In this document: one piece after another, positions 8,692 through 17,173 of the stretch | Layout of the letters: each line of letters begins with the position of its first letter | How positions within the stretch are numbered: the first letter of the stretch is position 1 | Origin: an uncultured Pseudoteredinibacter sp. | GTDB lineage: Bacteria > Pseudomonadota > Gammaproteobacteria > Pseudomonadales > Cellvibrionaceae | Length of the DNA: 64,000 nucleotides | Assembly: GCF_947500695.1 (NCBI RefSeq) | Contig: NZ_CANMSS010000003.1 | Span: 310,001 to 374,000, forward strand | Direction: 5' to 3' | Made by a program: the position numbers and the translations under genes | Notes under the pieces: model-generated | What the model saw: only the letters and a program-made list of their open reading frames with translations | Told to the model about the DNA's origin: nothing | Database searches by the model: none

Positions 8692-8733
8692 ATTCTAAGC
8701 TGTGGTCCTGAGAGCTGCGCTGATTTACATCAA
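8692..8733 (-). promoter_or_regulatory. FNR/Anr site and -10 element of hemN
   Basis: CTGAT-TTAC-ATCAA (8720-8733) matches the FNR consensus TTGAT-N4-ATCAA at nine of ten defined positions. On the minus strand TAGAAT (8692-8697) is a good -10 hexamer, giving a start near 8685, which puts the FNR site centre about 41.5 bp upstream, the class II geometry. A short hairpin CCAGC-TTTA-GCTGG (8666-8679) lies in the predicted leader. Confidence 0.72.
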
Positions 8734-8803
8734 GATATGGTTGGGTGCTGTACTATTTTTGAACAGCAGTTTGTCTGAAAGCTGAATTTAGACTAAAGCC
8801 GTG

Positions 8804-8832
8804 CTGGTTTTTTGAACTCTAGCCACTATAAT
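8804..8832 (+). promoter_or_regulatory. Candidate sigma-70 promoter for the 39-residue peptide gene
   Basis: CTGGTT (8804-8809) and a perfect TATAAT (8827-8832) are 17 bp apart on the plus strand and would start transcription near 8839, 54 bp before the ATG of the small basic peptide. The FNR site shared with hemN lies about 110 bp upstream of that start, so shared control is unproven. Confidence 0.5.
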
Positions 8833-8892
8833 TCGCGGGCTTTTTATTTAGGCTGAGTTGTACTCCGCCATTCGCTGCTGAGGTTGAAGTTT

Positions 8893-9012
8893 ATGAAGCG
8901 TATGGGACGCAAAATTAAATTGTTGATTACCAATCACCGAGTGATTACCCAGGGGCGTTTGGGTGCTCGTCTTAAGCAAGAAGGCATGTCAGGGCAGGGG
9001 CGCTGGTTTTAG
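8893..9012 (+). CDS. Small basic peptide of 39 residues, unknown function
   Basis: An open frame of 39 codons, beginning MKRMGRKIKLLITNHRVITQ and ending GQGRWF. It is strongly basic (Arg/Lys about a quarter of residues), with no membrane segment. Support comes from position rather than homology: a TATAAT promoter lies 54 bp upstream, GAGG is 10 bases before the ATG, and the frame fills the otherwise empty gap between hemN and the porin. The composition would suit a nucleic-acid- or ribosome-binding peptide, but that is a guess. I do not recognise a family. Confidence 0.5.
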   Translation: MKRMGRKIKLLITNHRVITQGRLGARLKQEGMSGQGRWF

Positions 9013-9067
9013 GGCTTCTTTTTTCAGCTTTGGCGCCTTGCAGATACAAAAACGCCGTGCCATAGCC

Positions 9068-10267
9068 TCAAAATCGATAAGATGCAGAGAGCGCGAATAG
9101 GCGCCAGTCTTTCTTGGTGGCAAGTGGGTTACTGTTTTCTAAACTTGATAGCCAACCAGTACCTTTGACCTTGTGAAATTCCGCCCTTAACAGAAAATTG
9201 TCACTGACATCCCAGCGTAGGCCTAGGGTCCAGTCTTTAGCGTAGCGCGAATGAGCAGGCAGTCCTGTAGCCGCCGAGAATTGTTTCCCTTCTCGATCAC
9301 TCTTGTCCCAAACTAGATCATCATAGCGAATAAAGGCTTCCCAAGCTGGAGCTAGGCGATAATCATATTGTAGGAAGTAGCTGTGTCCTACGGATTTCAC
9401 GTTGGCAGGCAATATCGATGCGAATAGCTCAAGGCGGCGATTGGCGAACTCACCTGTGAGACTCCATTTTTCTGCATTATATTGGCCAAATATCAATAAA
9501 GGCTTAAAGTTAAAGCCCGCAGATTCGATTGGGTCAACTTCAGCGGGCTGGTAGTTAACATCAATGGAGCCTGCTGCGAGCCCGAGGCGAACACGATCTA
9601 AATCGTAACTGTAGATCGCGCGCGCGAACCAGGTGCTGCGATCGCCTTCTAGGCCGCCAGGATTATCAGTAAAGAATATTGCCGGCTCTAAGTCAGGGTC
9701 TCTGGTTCTAGGCTTTACAGATAGTATTTCAAAATCTAGCCCGCTATTGCTAAATTCTTGTTGATAATAAAGGCTGGCACCATCCGAACTAAGCGCCAAG
9801 TTTCGATTAACATCAAAATAAATAGACTGCGGCAGTAGGATGCTTGGGCGTGTATGTACAACATCTCTGGTGTCGTTGTACATGCCGTATGGGTTCAGTA
9901 GGCGCCCGAGTTTTACGCCAGCATTCGCCGAATCGCCGCGCCAAAAGTTATAATCTAAGAATGCATAATCCACCCTGACTTTGCCATCATCTGTGGCTCC
10001 GGCATCTCGAGCGAGGATTTGGCCTGCCAGTTTGAGATTTGGGCTTAACTGCCAAAGACCGTTTAAGCCCGCTTCGTAGAATTCAAAGCTGGTGTCTTCT
10101 GAGTTGCCAAAGAAGTTATTGTCGTCACTGTGTAACACGGTTTGAGTGGCGAAACCGTGCACTTGAATATTGCCTAGATCAGTATCGAAATTCACCGCCA
10201 TCGCTGGGGTGGCCGCTATCTGTGCCAATACTGAGAAGGCTGTGATGGCTGTTTGCAATCCTTTCAT
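9068..10267 (-). CDS. Outer-membrane porin-like beta-barrel protein
   Basis: A 399-residue exported protein with a signal peptide cleaved after TPAMA (residue 24). The mature chain shows alternating amphipathic strands rich in aromatic residues and closes with the outer-membrane signature ending SASYRF. Segments such as VHGFATQTVLHSDDNNFFG and KLGRLLNPYGMYNDTRD resemble phosphate-selective-porin or carbohydrate-porin families, but I cannot name the substrate. The start overlaps the stop of the PstS-like gene by 4 bp (ATGA), so the two are translationally coupled in one operon with the GGDEF/EAL gene. Confidence 0.8.
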   Translation of the reverse strand: MKGLQTAITAFSVLAQIAATPAMAVNFDTDLGNIQVHGFATQTVLHSDDNNFFGNSEDTSFEFYEAGLNGLWQLSPNLKLAGQILARDAGATDDGKVRVDYAFLDYNFWRGDSANAGVKLGRLLNPYGMYNDTRDVVHTRPSILLPQSIYFDVNRNLALSSDGASLYYQQEFSNSGLDFEILSVKPRTRDPDLEPAIFFTDNPGGLEGDRSTWFARAIYSYDLDRVRLGLAAGSIDVNYQPAEVDPIESAGFNFKPLLIFGQYNAEKWSLTGEFANRRLELFASILPANVKSVGHSYFLQYDYRLAPAWEAFIRYDDLVWDKSDREGKQFSAATGLPAHSRYAKDWTLGLRWDVSDNFLLRAEFHKVKGTGWLSSLENSNPLATKKDWRLFALSASYRF

Positions 10268-10749
10268 TGAATTTCTAATACCTTAACATTTTGATCAATA
10301 TTGTGTTGCTGAATGTAACCGATGGCATTTTCTGTTTCGGAGATTAATCTCAGCATCTCTGTTTCTGAACCGACTACCGTGGGGGCTAAGCCGGTCCCTG
10401 AATAGACTCGGCGCTCCCATATTCGACGTAAACTGTAGGGATAGGTTTGCAAGACATCTTTCGCAAAGCGAACATGCAAGGGGTCTTTATCTTTCAGCAC
10501 AAAGACTTTGATTTGCTTACCATCTTTCCATGTGGTGGTTCGCATTCCAAAGATAGATTTTAAACGTGGTGCCGAGAGACTAGCTGCGTCGACTTTCTGG
10601 TGAGCAATCACCGCTATATTGGGTGGGTTTGCCACAGCACTCTCGAGGATACATAGCATCAGCAGCAGGCTGCAAAGCGTGTATCGCCGCAAAGAGGCGT
10701 AGGCACTGCCAAGAAACGCGGGCTTATTTCTAATTGCTATTTTTTGCAT
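10264..10749 (-). CDS. Small PstS-like periplasmic substrate-binding protein
   Basis: A 161-residue exported protein. After a signal segment (RRYTLCSLLLMLCILESAVA, residues about 22-41) comes a single-lobe PstS-like fold: NIAVIAHQKVDAASLSAPRLKSIFGMRTTTWKDGKQIKVF, then a C-terminal ETENAIGYI similar to the IGY motif of phosphate-binding proteins. It is about half the length of PstS, so it is more likely a sensor or accessory protein than a transport component; no ABC permease or ATPase is near. The gene overlaps the GGDEF/EAL gene by 20 bp and the porin by 4 bp. Confidence 0.75.
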   Translation of the reverse strand: MQKIAIRNKPAFLGSAYASLRRYTLCSLLLMLCILESAVANPPNIAVIAHQKVDAASLSAPRLKSIFGMRTTTWKDGKQIKVFVLKDKDPLHVRFAKDVLQTYPYSLRRIWERRVYSGTGLAPTVVGSETEMLRLISETENAIGYIQQHNIDQNVKVLEIQ

Positions 10750-13663
10750 AGTCCGTATTTTTTTTAATGGCTGTAACTTTATTTGGATTTTCAGTGGTTT
10801 TATCTAAATGAAGAATATCTTCATCTCTTAAAAGCTGTTCGGCAGGCTTGCCGATGTAATAGCCTTGGGCGTAATCAATGCCGAGCTCCCTGATTAGCTC
10901 AAGAGATTCAGCATTTTCTACAAACTCAGCGACGGTCTTCTTACCTAGGCCTTGGGCAACATTATTGATCGCCTGTACAAAGAGGTAATCTTCCTTGCTG
11001 GAAGCTAGGTTGCGTACAAAGGAACCATCGATTTTTACATAGTCGACGGGCAATTCCCTTAGATAAAACCACGAGGCGTAACCCTTACCGAAGTCATCAA
11101 TAGAGAATAAATAGCCCATGCGCTTACAGCTGTTAATGATATCGGCGGTAATATGAACATCTTCAACCGCGGCAGTCTCTGTGAGCTCAAAAATAATTTT
11201 TCCGTGAAGGCTTTCACGGTTCATGGTTACTTGGGTGAGGCTTTGTATAAATTCGCCGCTAGCCAGCGCTTTGGCGGAGATGTTAATAGCAATATGTATA
11301 TCTTGCCCTTGGCTTTGAAAGCGCGACAGGTCTTTGATGGCTTGCTGAACAACATATTGATCCAGTTCCATGATTAAGCCGGTCTGCTCGGCGATAGGTA
11401 TAAATTGCCCGGGTGGGATAATGTTACCATGCTCATCGAGCATGCGGACTAAGGCTTCGTAGTGCGAGATGCTCTTCTCGTTGACGTTGTAAATGGGCTG
11501 GTAGTAGAGTACCAAACGCTCTTCGTCCAAGGCGCTGCGTATGCGGGCCTGCCAGTCCACAGTTTTTACTAGCTCGCCTTTACTGCTGCTAGACGCTGAA
11601 TACATTTGCCAGTTACTGCGGCCATTATTGTTGGCTTTGGCCTTGTACATAGCCAGATCGACATTGGCCATGAGCTCTTCGACACCTTGTCCGTGGGCAG
11701 GGAATTTAACAATTCCGGTACTGATAGATATCTTGTGTTTTAGGCCGTTTAAATCTACCTCAATGCTGCCGACGATGTCGCAGAGCTTTTGGGCCAAAAT
11801 AATAATGCCTTCATCGTTAATCTCTTCAACTAACAATGCAAACTCATCTCCGCCTAGTCGTGCGAATACATCGATATTACGTACACCAAGAGATAGATGA
11901 TTTGCAACTTCACAAAGTAGCCTATCACCGGCTGGGTGGCCAGAGGTATCGTTAATCACCTTGAATTGATCGATATCGAAGAAGAACAGTGCGCCGGCTC
12001 GCTTATTGCGATGACTGCGCTTCAAAATTTGTTCAAACTCACGTTGAAAGTGGCGACGATTGAACAGTTTCGTAAGGTGATCATGATCGGCCAGCCAAGC
12101 CAAATTATCCTCAGCGGCTTTGCGGCCGCTAAGGTCAATACCGACCGTTAAGATCATTTCCTCTTTGCCGGGTAGTAAGCTGTGCTTCCATTGCATATAG
12201 TAGTTTTGTCCGCGCAATGACAGCTCGCCTTCATGTTGAAAGCTGTTTCCTGGCCCCTGGCTTAGTGCTGCAATGCCATGGTTTACAATTTCGTTTTCTC
12301 TAAAACCAAAGCAATCTATAAAATTGAGTGAATCTTTACTTTGATTGTCAGCGCTCATGGCAACGCCCAGCAAATTGCAGCCTTCATTGTTAATGAGATG
12401 AATCTTGCCATCTTTATCTTGGGTGAGAATAATGGCCTGAACGTTATTGATTAGCGTAGTTGCGAAGTTCTTTTCAGTTAACAGTTCCCGGCTTCGAATT
12501 TTTAGCCCCCTGGTTCGGAGCTTTATTTGCTCATCCATTTCAGCGAGTTTTTCTGCTAGATCTACGCTAGAGTCCTGTAAGTTATGGATTTCATTGCGTA
12601 GCAGAATCGAGCTTTCAGAAACTTTGGGAAGCAACTCTAGTCGATTCCTATCGTTACGGGCCAACTCGGGCAATACTGTGGCTACTTTTTTGAGCTGGCT
12701 CATCGGGCGCCAAAGTATCCAAAGCAGCGCTATTTCTGCACTGATCAAAATAACTAAGGCCGCCCATAATAATGTGCGAATGGTAGAGTTTAATTCATTT
12801 AAAGGGACACTAACGTCCTCAATAATTAAAACCGAAGCCTGCTCCGAGGGCGTTTGACCACTTAGGTTTATGGCTGCGAGCTCTAAATTTTGTTGTTTGT
12901 AAGCTAAGACTCTGCGTTGGTTAACTAAGTTTTGGAAAGCTGTACTGGAACTGAGTGTCTGCAAAGCTTGCTGTGCACTCGGACCGCCGGTTAGGGCTAC
13001 GATGTCGTGTTGCCAGGACGGTAGGCTGCGAAGGGTTGTTTGAGCACTACTTCTAGAGCCATTTTGAGGGATTAAAATTCCGACATCAGCGGCTGTAGAT
13101 TGCTGAAATTCAATGACGGCATCGACCAATGATTTCACTAAGATCATGACACCGTTTTGATTGGTATCAATAAGCACTGGTACGGCCACTACCTGCCAGC
13201 ATGAATGCCGGCATAGGATTTTGTCCAATGGTGATTCAGAGCTGTATACTGCATTTAGCCATTCTTTAGGGAGCAGTGATTGCATGGTGGGTAGGCCAAG
13301 ATGTAACCAGGGCTCTTGTTCGCTGCCATACAGAAGGACGGCATCTACTTCCCATTCGAAATTCAATTGGTCCCAGTTGGAATGAATCGAGTCGCTTAGG
13401 CGTTCTCTAAGAGAATTCGGCTCAGTTCGCTGAGCGGCCTGCCCTTGTAAGTGGCCGGCAAGGTGTAAGAGTTGCCCTTGGATTGAGAGCAGGGCGGTGT
13501 TAATAGAGCGTTGTCGGTCTTTTAAAATCCTTTCACGCTCTTGAATAAATGTTTCTTCGAGGTTTTTTTGCCCAAAGCTAGTAATTAACCCGATTCCCAA
13601 GAATAGAATCAGGCTGACACTAATAGCTACTTGCCACTTTAAACTTAAAAAACCTGCTCGCAT
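10730..13663 (-). CDS. Membrane GGDEF/EAL c-di-GMP enzyme with periplasmic sensor
   Basis: A 977-residue bifunctional-type c-di-GMP protein. TM1 spans about residues 8-28 and TM2 about 293-313, enclosing a periplasmic sensor region of about 260 residues. After a coiled-coil linker come a PAS domain (about 400-510), a GGDEF domain (about 530-690) with an intact RLGGDEFALLVEE, and an EAL domain (about 715-960) with YEALVRM, IDDFGKGYASW and VKIDGSFVRN. Both catalytic signatures look intact, so it could make and break c-di-GMP. It heads an overlapping operon with a PstS-like protein and a porin, suggesting that a periplasmic ligand controls it. Confidence 0.93.
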   Translation of the reverse strand: MRAGFLSLKWQVAISVSLILFLGIGLITSFGQKNLEETFIQERERILKDRQRSINTALLSIQGQLLHLAGHLQGQAAQRTEPNSLRERLSDSIHSNWDQLNFEWEVDAVLLYGSEQEPWLHLGLPTMQSLLPKEWLNAVYSSESPLDKILCRHSCWQVVAVPVLIDTNQNGVMILVKSLVDAVIEFQQSTAADVGILIPQNGSRSSAQTTLRSLPSWQHDIVALTGGPSAQQALQTLSSSTAFQNLVNQRRVLAYKQQNLELAAINLSGQTPSEQASVLIIEDVSVPLNELNSTIRTLLWAALVILISAEIALLWILWRPMSQLKKVATVLPELARNDRNRLELLPKVSESSILLRNEIHNLQDSSVDLAEKLAEMDEQIKLRTRGLKIRSRELLTEKNFATTLINNVQAIILTQDKDGKIHLINNEGCNLLGVAMSADNQSKDSLNFIDCFGFRENEIVNHGIAALSQGPGNSFQHEGELSLRGQNYYMQWKHSLLPGKEEMILTVGIDLSGRKAAEDNLAWLADHDHLTKLFNRRHFQREFEQILKRSHRNKRAGALFFFDIDQFKVINDTSGHPAGDRLLCEVANHLSLGVRNIDVFARLGGDEFALLVEEINDEGIIILAQKLCDIVGSIEVDLNGLKHKISISTGIVKFPAHGQGVEELMANVDLAMYKAKANNNGRSNWQMYSASSSSKGELVKTVDWQARIRSALDEERLVLYYQPIYNVNEKSISHYEALVRMLDEHGNIIPPGQFIPIAEQTGLIMELDQYVVQQAIKDLSRFQSQGQDIHIAINISAKALASGEFIQSLTQVTMNRESLHGKIIFELTETAAVEDVHITADIINSCKRMGYLFSIDDFGKGYASWFYLRELPVDYVKIDGSFVRNLASSKEDYLFVQAINNVAQGLGKKTVAEFVENAESLELIRELGIDYAQGYYIGKPAEQLLRDEDILHLDKTTENPNKVTAIKKNTDYAKNSN

Positions 13664-13984
13664 CTAGCTATTTCCGCTATACCTATAATTCGCAAAATGT
13701 TTAACTTCGGCTAACAGTTTCAAGCGCTATCCTTGTCAAGTCGAAACTAGTCTAAATGTACCGGTTTCCTAACCTGGTCTTACCTCCATGTTTTACTGGA
13801 TGACGTTTAAGACCTCTAACGGTAAGTGTCATCCTTCAGCATTAATTTTTAATAGTATTATTGACTGATAAATTATATCCGATATAGCGCCTTTTCGCTC
13901 GCGAGTAGGCCTTCATTATAAAAAAAGTGGCACACGTTCCCGCTTGTCGAAAGGAGGCTTGTGGTGACACTTGCTTCTAATGAA
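13664..13984. other. Intergenic region upstream of the GGDEF/EAL operon
   Basis: About 320 bp with no convincing gene. A promoter for the GGDEF/EAL operon may be TTGACA (13734-13739, minus strand) with a weak TGTTAG 17 bp downstream (13711-13716). A 7-bp inverted repeat GGATGAC...GTCATCC flanks 13798-13836. At 13951 AAGGAGG precedes a 24-codon frame (13961-14032) that runs into the 3' end of the opposing methyltransferase gene; I do not call it a gene. Confidence 0.5.
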
Positions 13985-14767
13985 CTAGGTCTCGCAAGAA
14001 AAACTCATAATGTTTATGGTGCTAAAGAATGATTTTTTCCTGTCATTGCTCTCTAACTGGCTGTTCCAGTCATCAAATTCAGTCTGCGATACAAAGTTGT
14101 TTTGCAATGCCTTCTGCATCATTGCTGAGTGCTGCGATAATAGCAGCCATAGCTGGTAGTCATAAGACTGCAAGCTCCTGATCTCTATATCTACCTTTTC
14201 TAAGCCAGCAGCTTTGAGCTGTCCAGGTAAGCGCCGCGCAGAATAACCATTGTTTAAAAACTCGCTAGCAAAGTAATGACTGGTTCGACGTTCTAGTTCG
14301 TCCATACCATTATTGACTGACATGCTGGCCCAATCCGTCTCTACTATAACCAGTCTTCCCCCAGGTTTTGCAACGCGTAACATTTCTCGCAAAGCCTTTT
14401 CGGGCTCTTCCAAATGCATAAATAAGCGCTCGGCCCTTACCGCATCAAAGCTATTATCCTCGAACGGTAGGTCGTAGCTGTTGGCATGCTGGTGTCGCGT
14501 CCTGTCACTGCATTCCTTTTGCTCAGCTAACTTATCGGCTTGTTCGATCATATCTTTATCAAAATCTACACCGACAATGTTTTTAATTTCGGGGTTCAGT
14601 TGGGCTATGGTGGTGGTGTCAATGCCAGTTCCGCAGCCCACGTCAATCAAAGATTGAATGCTGTTTGCACGCAATTTTTCGTAGCTATCTAATTTTATTG
14701 GAGCAAACATTTGTGCGGCTTGGTTCAAATAATCCTGGTTTACATAACCTTTGTTTTTGTTCATCAT
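13985..14767 (-). CDS. Class I SAM-dependent methyltransferase
   Basis: A 260-residue methyltransferase of the UbiE/type-11 group. Motif I is IDVGCGTGIDT (about residue 45), followed by NIVGVDFDKDMIEQA, DLPFEDNSFDAVRAERLFMHLEEPEKALREM and LVIVETDW. These bind SAM, while the helical C-terminal third should set the small-molecule substrate, which is unknown. ATG 14767 is preferred to a TTG nine codons upstream. It lies head-to-head with the exosortase-associated acyltransferase gene, with a 166-bp gap that is very A+T rich, unlike the neighbours. Confidence 0.82.
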   Translation of the reverse strand: MMNKNKGYVNQDYLNQAAQMFAPIKLDSYEKLRANSIQSLIDVGCGTGIDTTTIAQLNPEIKNIVGVDFDKDMIEQADKLAEQKECSDRTRHQHANSYDLPFEDNSFDAVRAERLFMHLEEPEKALREMLRVAKPGGRLVIVETDWASMSVNNGMDELERRTSHYFASEFLNNGYSARRLPGQLKAAGLEKVDIEIRSLQSYDYQLWLLLSQHSAMMQKALQNNFVSQTEFDDWNSQLESNDRKKSFFSTINIMSFSCET

Positions 14768-14933
14768 GGATTCTGCTTTGTTAATGGTGTGCAAAAAGAT
14801 AAACCATATCTTAAGAAAATAATATTACTTTGACATAGCTTATTAAAAGAATTGTTGTTGTCTGTAAGAGAGTAGGATCTCCTTGGGGTCGACTGTGGGT
14901 GTTTGTTTTCGCAATTAGTTAGGAGGGAGTAGG

Positions 14934-15680
14934 ATGACCTTGCTGGACCATTTTGAAAAATTTTATGATGTTAAAAGAGCTTTTAATCCGCACGACTTAG
15001 AACAGTGTTATCGGATTCGACATAGCGTTTTTTGTCGTGAACTTAATTATTTTGACGCCGATGACTACGAGATAGAAGTCGACGAGTATGATGCTCATTC
15101 TGAACACGCGCTGTTGTTGCATAAGCCAAGTGGTAAAGCCGTAGCCTGTGCTCGAATTATCGGTGGTAGTATGGACATGCCCGAAAAACCATTGCCCTAC
15201 GAGACCGTTTTCAAGGATCATTTGAATCGTGAACTGTTCGACCCTGATGTGTTTCTGCCAGGGAAGATCATTGAGTTCTCGCGTTTAGCAGTATTGCCAG
15301 AGTTTAGAGGGCAGGTTCGTAGAGACGCTACTCTTCCAGAGAATGCTGACTTATTAGAAGCTTGCAAAGCACCAGTGGTTCTCTTAGGCCTCTTTTCAAT
15401 TTGTGTTTCCCTCTTTGTAAACTCAGAAGCGGAGTACGGTGCAGCGATGATGGAGCCTCGTTTGGCTCAGCTTATAAAGCAATCTGGATTTAAGTTTGAG
15501 GAAATTGGCGACCCTGTTAAACACTGTGGCTGGCGCTCGCCGTTTTTATTTGAGCGTGAGATTTTTATGCGCAATATCAATCGAGAGGTCTCCGATCTAT
15601 TTCGAGAGATTGATAAGAGATTATGCGAAGATAAGGCTAGTCAAATGCTGTCAATAAACGGCGCGGAAAAAATAGCCTAG
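14934..15680 (+). CDS. PEP-CTERM/exosortase-associated acyltransferase
   Basis: A 248-residue protein of the GNAT-like family related to acyl-homoserine-lactone synthases and typed as the PEP-CTERM/exosortase system-associated acyltransferase. The N-terminal layout is distinctive: FYDVKRAFNPHDLEQCYRIRHSVFCRELNY, then EVDEYDAHSEHALLLHKPSGKAVACARII and IIEFSRLAVLPEFR, matching the AHL-synthase-like core. The ATG follows a strong AGGAGGG site. No exosortase, PEP-CTERM protein or polysaccharide genes are in the window, so the partner system must lie elsewhere or be absent. The true substrate of the family is not established. Confidence 0.82.
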   Translation: MTLLDHFEKFYDVKRAFNPHDLEQCYRIRHSVFCRELNYFDADDYEIEVDEYDAHSEHALLLHKPSGKAVACARIIGGSMDMPEKPLPYETVFKDHLNRELFDPDVFLPGKIIEFSRLAVLPEFRGQVRRDATLPENADLLEACKAPVVLLGLFSICVSLFVNSEAEYGAAMMEPRLAQLIKQSGFKFEEIGDPVKHCGWRSPFLFEREIFMRNINREVSDLFREIDKRLCEDKASQMLSINGAEKIA

Positions 15681-15690
15681 CCTGTTTTTC

Positions 15691-16212
15691 TTAGTCAAGC
15701 GTAGACAATTGATAAGCTGCTATAGCGCAAGCCGTTGCAAGGTTCATGGAGGAGTTTTTGCCCCGCATAGGGATATGAACGGCGGCCTCACAGGCGTTAA
15801 GCAGTTCATTATCTAAACCATGGTTTTCAGAGCCTGGTATTAAGCAGATGCCCATCGAGTCAGGCTTTTTTTGAAAGTTGGCAATCGCTTCACTTTGCAA
15901 GCTTAATTCAAGTGCAGCAGTTGTTATCTTTGAAGTGTTCAGTATTTCAAAGACTTCTTGGTAGCTCTGATGTTGGCTGTAGCTCACATAGAGTTCGGCC
16001 GAGCGTGAGGCCTTGCGCAGTTTGCGGTTGGGCGGTGCTGCCGTGCTGCCGCTCAAATAGATGTGTTGGCAGCCAAGGGCATCAGCGCAACGAAAGATAG
16101 CCCCTACATTACTGGGCGACTCGATGTCATGTAGTAAAAAGTAAATTGCCGTTTTGCTGGCGCTACTTTGTTTGTGCTCATGATGTTGCAGCTGTCTATC
16201 TTTTGTTGTCAT
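15691..16212 (-). CDS. SPOUT (TrmH-type) RNA 2'-O-methyltransferase family
   Basis: A 173-residue SpoU/TrmH methyltransferase. All three knot motifs are visible: IESPSNVGAIFRCADALG (motif 1), MGICLIPGSENHGL (motif 2) and VHIPMRGKNSSMNLATACAIAAYQL (motif 3). The small size and the lack of an N-terminal L30e-like extension resemble TrmH/TrmL-like proteins rather than RlmB, but the target nucleotide cannot be assigned. Its start overlaps the end of dusC by 17 bp, so the two RNA-modification genes are likely cotranscribed. Confidence 0.88.
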   Translation of the reverse strand: MTTKDRQLQHHEHKQSSASKTAIYFLLHDIESPSNVGAIFRCADALGCQHIYLSGSTAAPPNRKLRKASRSAELYVSYSQHQSYQEVFEILNTSKITTAALELSLQSEAIANFQKKPDSMGICLIPGSENHGLDNELLNACEAAVHIPMRGKNSSMNLATACAIAAYQLSTLD

Positions 16213-17173
16213 AGCTTAATTTAATATTGTGTGCTAACGCCTGCTGTACAAAGAGGTTTTCAATATCTATGCGGCTGCGCAAGCGCTTAAGTTTATCGAA
16301 AAAAGTTTCAGCTTCTGGGTAGCTACGTTGAAGATACATAAACCATTGCTTTAAACGATTGCCGCAATACTTTTCGGGATATTGAGTCAGTCCCTTTTCG
16401 AAAAAGCTATGCAATATGGGCAGTATACTGCCCCATTGCCATGGAATATGTTGATCGGGGTTTTTTATCTGTAGGGCTAGATCAGGACGAGCCAGGAGTC
16501 CTCGGCCTATCATAAAATCTACGCAGCCACTTTGTTCAGCGCAGCGCTGCAAATCCTCTGGGCTCCATATTTCACCATTGGCGATAACAGGGATACTCAG
16601 TTGCTCCCGAAGTGGGCGCAGTTCGCTCCAATAGGCCGGTGGGCGGTAGCCGTCGACTTTGCTACGTGCATGTACAACTAATTGCTGAGCACCGCCTTCT
16701 GCAATGGCTAATGCATTATCTAAGCCCAGACTACGATCTTTAAATCCAAGGCGAATTTTAGCGGTCACATCGATGTCACTAGGTACAGCATTTCTGACTG
16801 CTTTAACAATATTGTGCACCCGTTCTGGCTCTTGAAGGAGTTTCGCTCCGCCGTCATTACGGTTCACAGTTTTGGCCGGACAGCCAAAGTTCAGATCGAT
16901 ACTATGGGCTCCCAAGCTTGCGGCTTTAGCGGCATTGTAGGCCATGGCTTCAGGGTTGCCCCCGAGTAACTGAAAGGCCACTGGAGTATTGGCTTGGGTT
17001 TTACTGTGATGTTCTAGCTCAGGGCAAAGCTTTATAAAAACGCGCCTAGGTAGGCGTTGATCACAGATGCGCAAGAATTCCGTGACGCAGGCATCTAGGC
17101 CGCCAATGTCGGTGAGCATTTGACGCATCTGGAAGTCGACAACACCTTCCATTGGAGCTAGGAATAAACGCAT
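16196..17173 (-). CDS. dusC: tRNA-dihydrouridine(16) synthase DusC
   Basis: A 325-residue FMN enzyme that reduces uridine to dihydrouridine at tRNA position 16. It begins MRLFLAPMEGVVDFQMRQML, as DusC does, and carries AFQLLGGNPEAMAYNA, the catalytic-cysteine loop DLNFGCPAKTVNRNDGGAKLL, VHARSKVDGYRPPA, IANGEIWS and MIGRGLLARPDLA. The start motif and length favour DusC over DusA or DusB. It overlaps the downstream SPOUT methyltransferase gene. Confidence 0.94.
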   Translation of the reverse strand: MRLFLAPMEGVVDFQMRQMLTDIGGLDACVTEFLRICDQRLPRRVFIKLCPELEHHSKTQANTPVAFQLLGGNPEAMAYNAAKAASLGAHSIDLNFGCPAKTVNRNDGGAKLLQEPERVHNIVKAVRNAVPSDIDVTAKIRLGFKDRSLGLDNALAIAEGGAQQLVVHARSKVDGYRPPAYWSELRPLREQLSIPVIANGEIWSPEDLQRCAEQSGCVDFMIGRGLLARPDLALQIKNPDQHIPWQWGSILPILHSFFEKGLTQYPEKYCGNRLKQWFMYLQRSYPEAETFFDKLKRLRSRIDIENLFVQQALAHNIKLSYDNKR

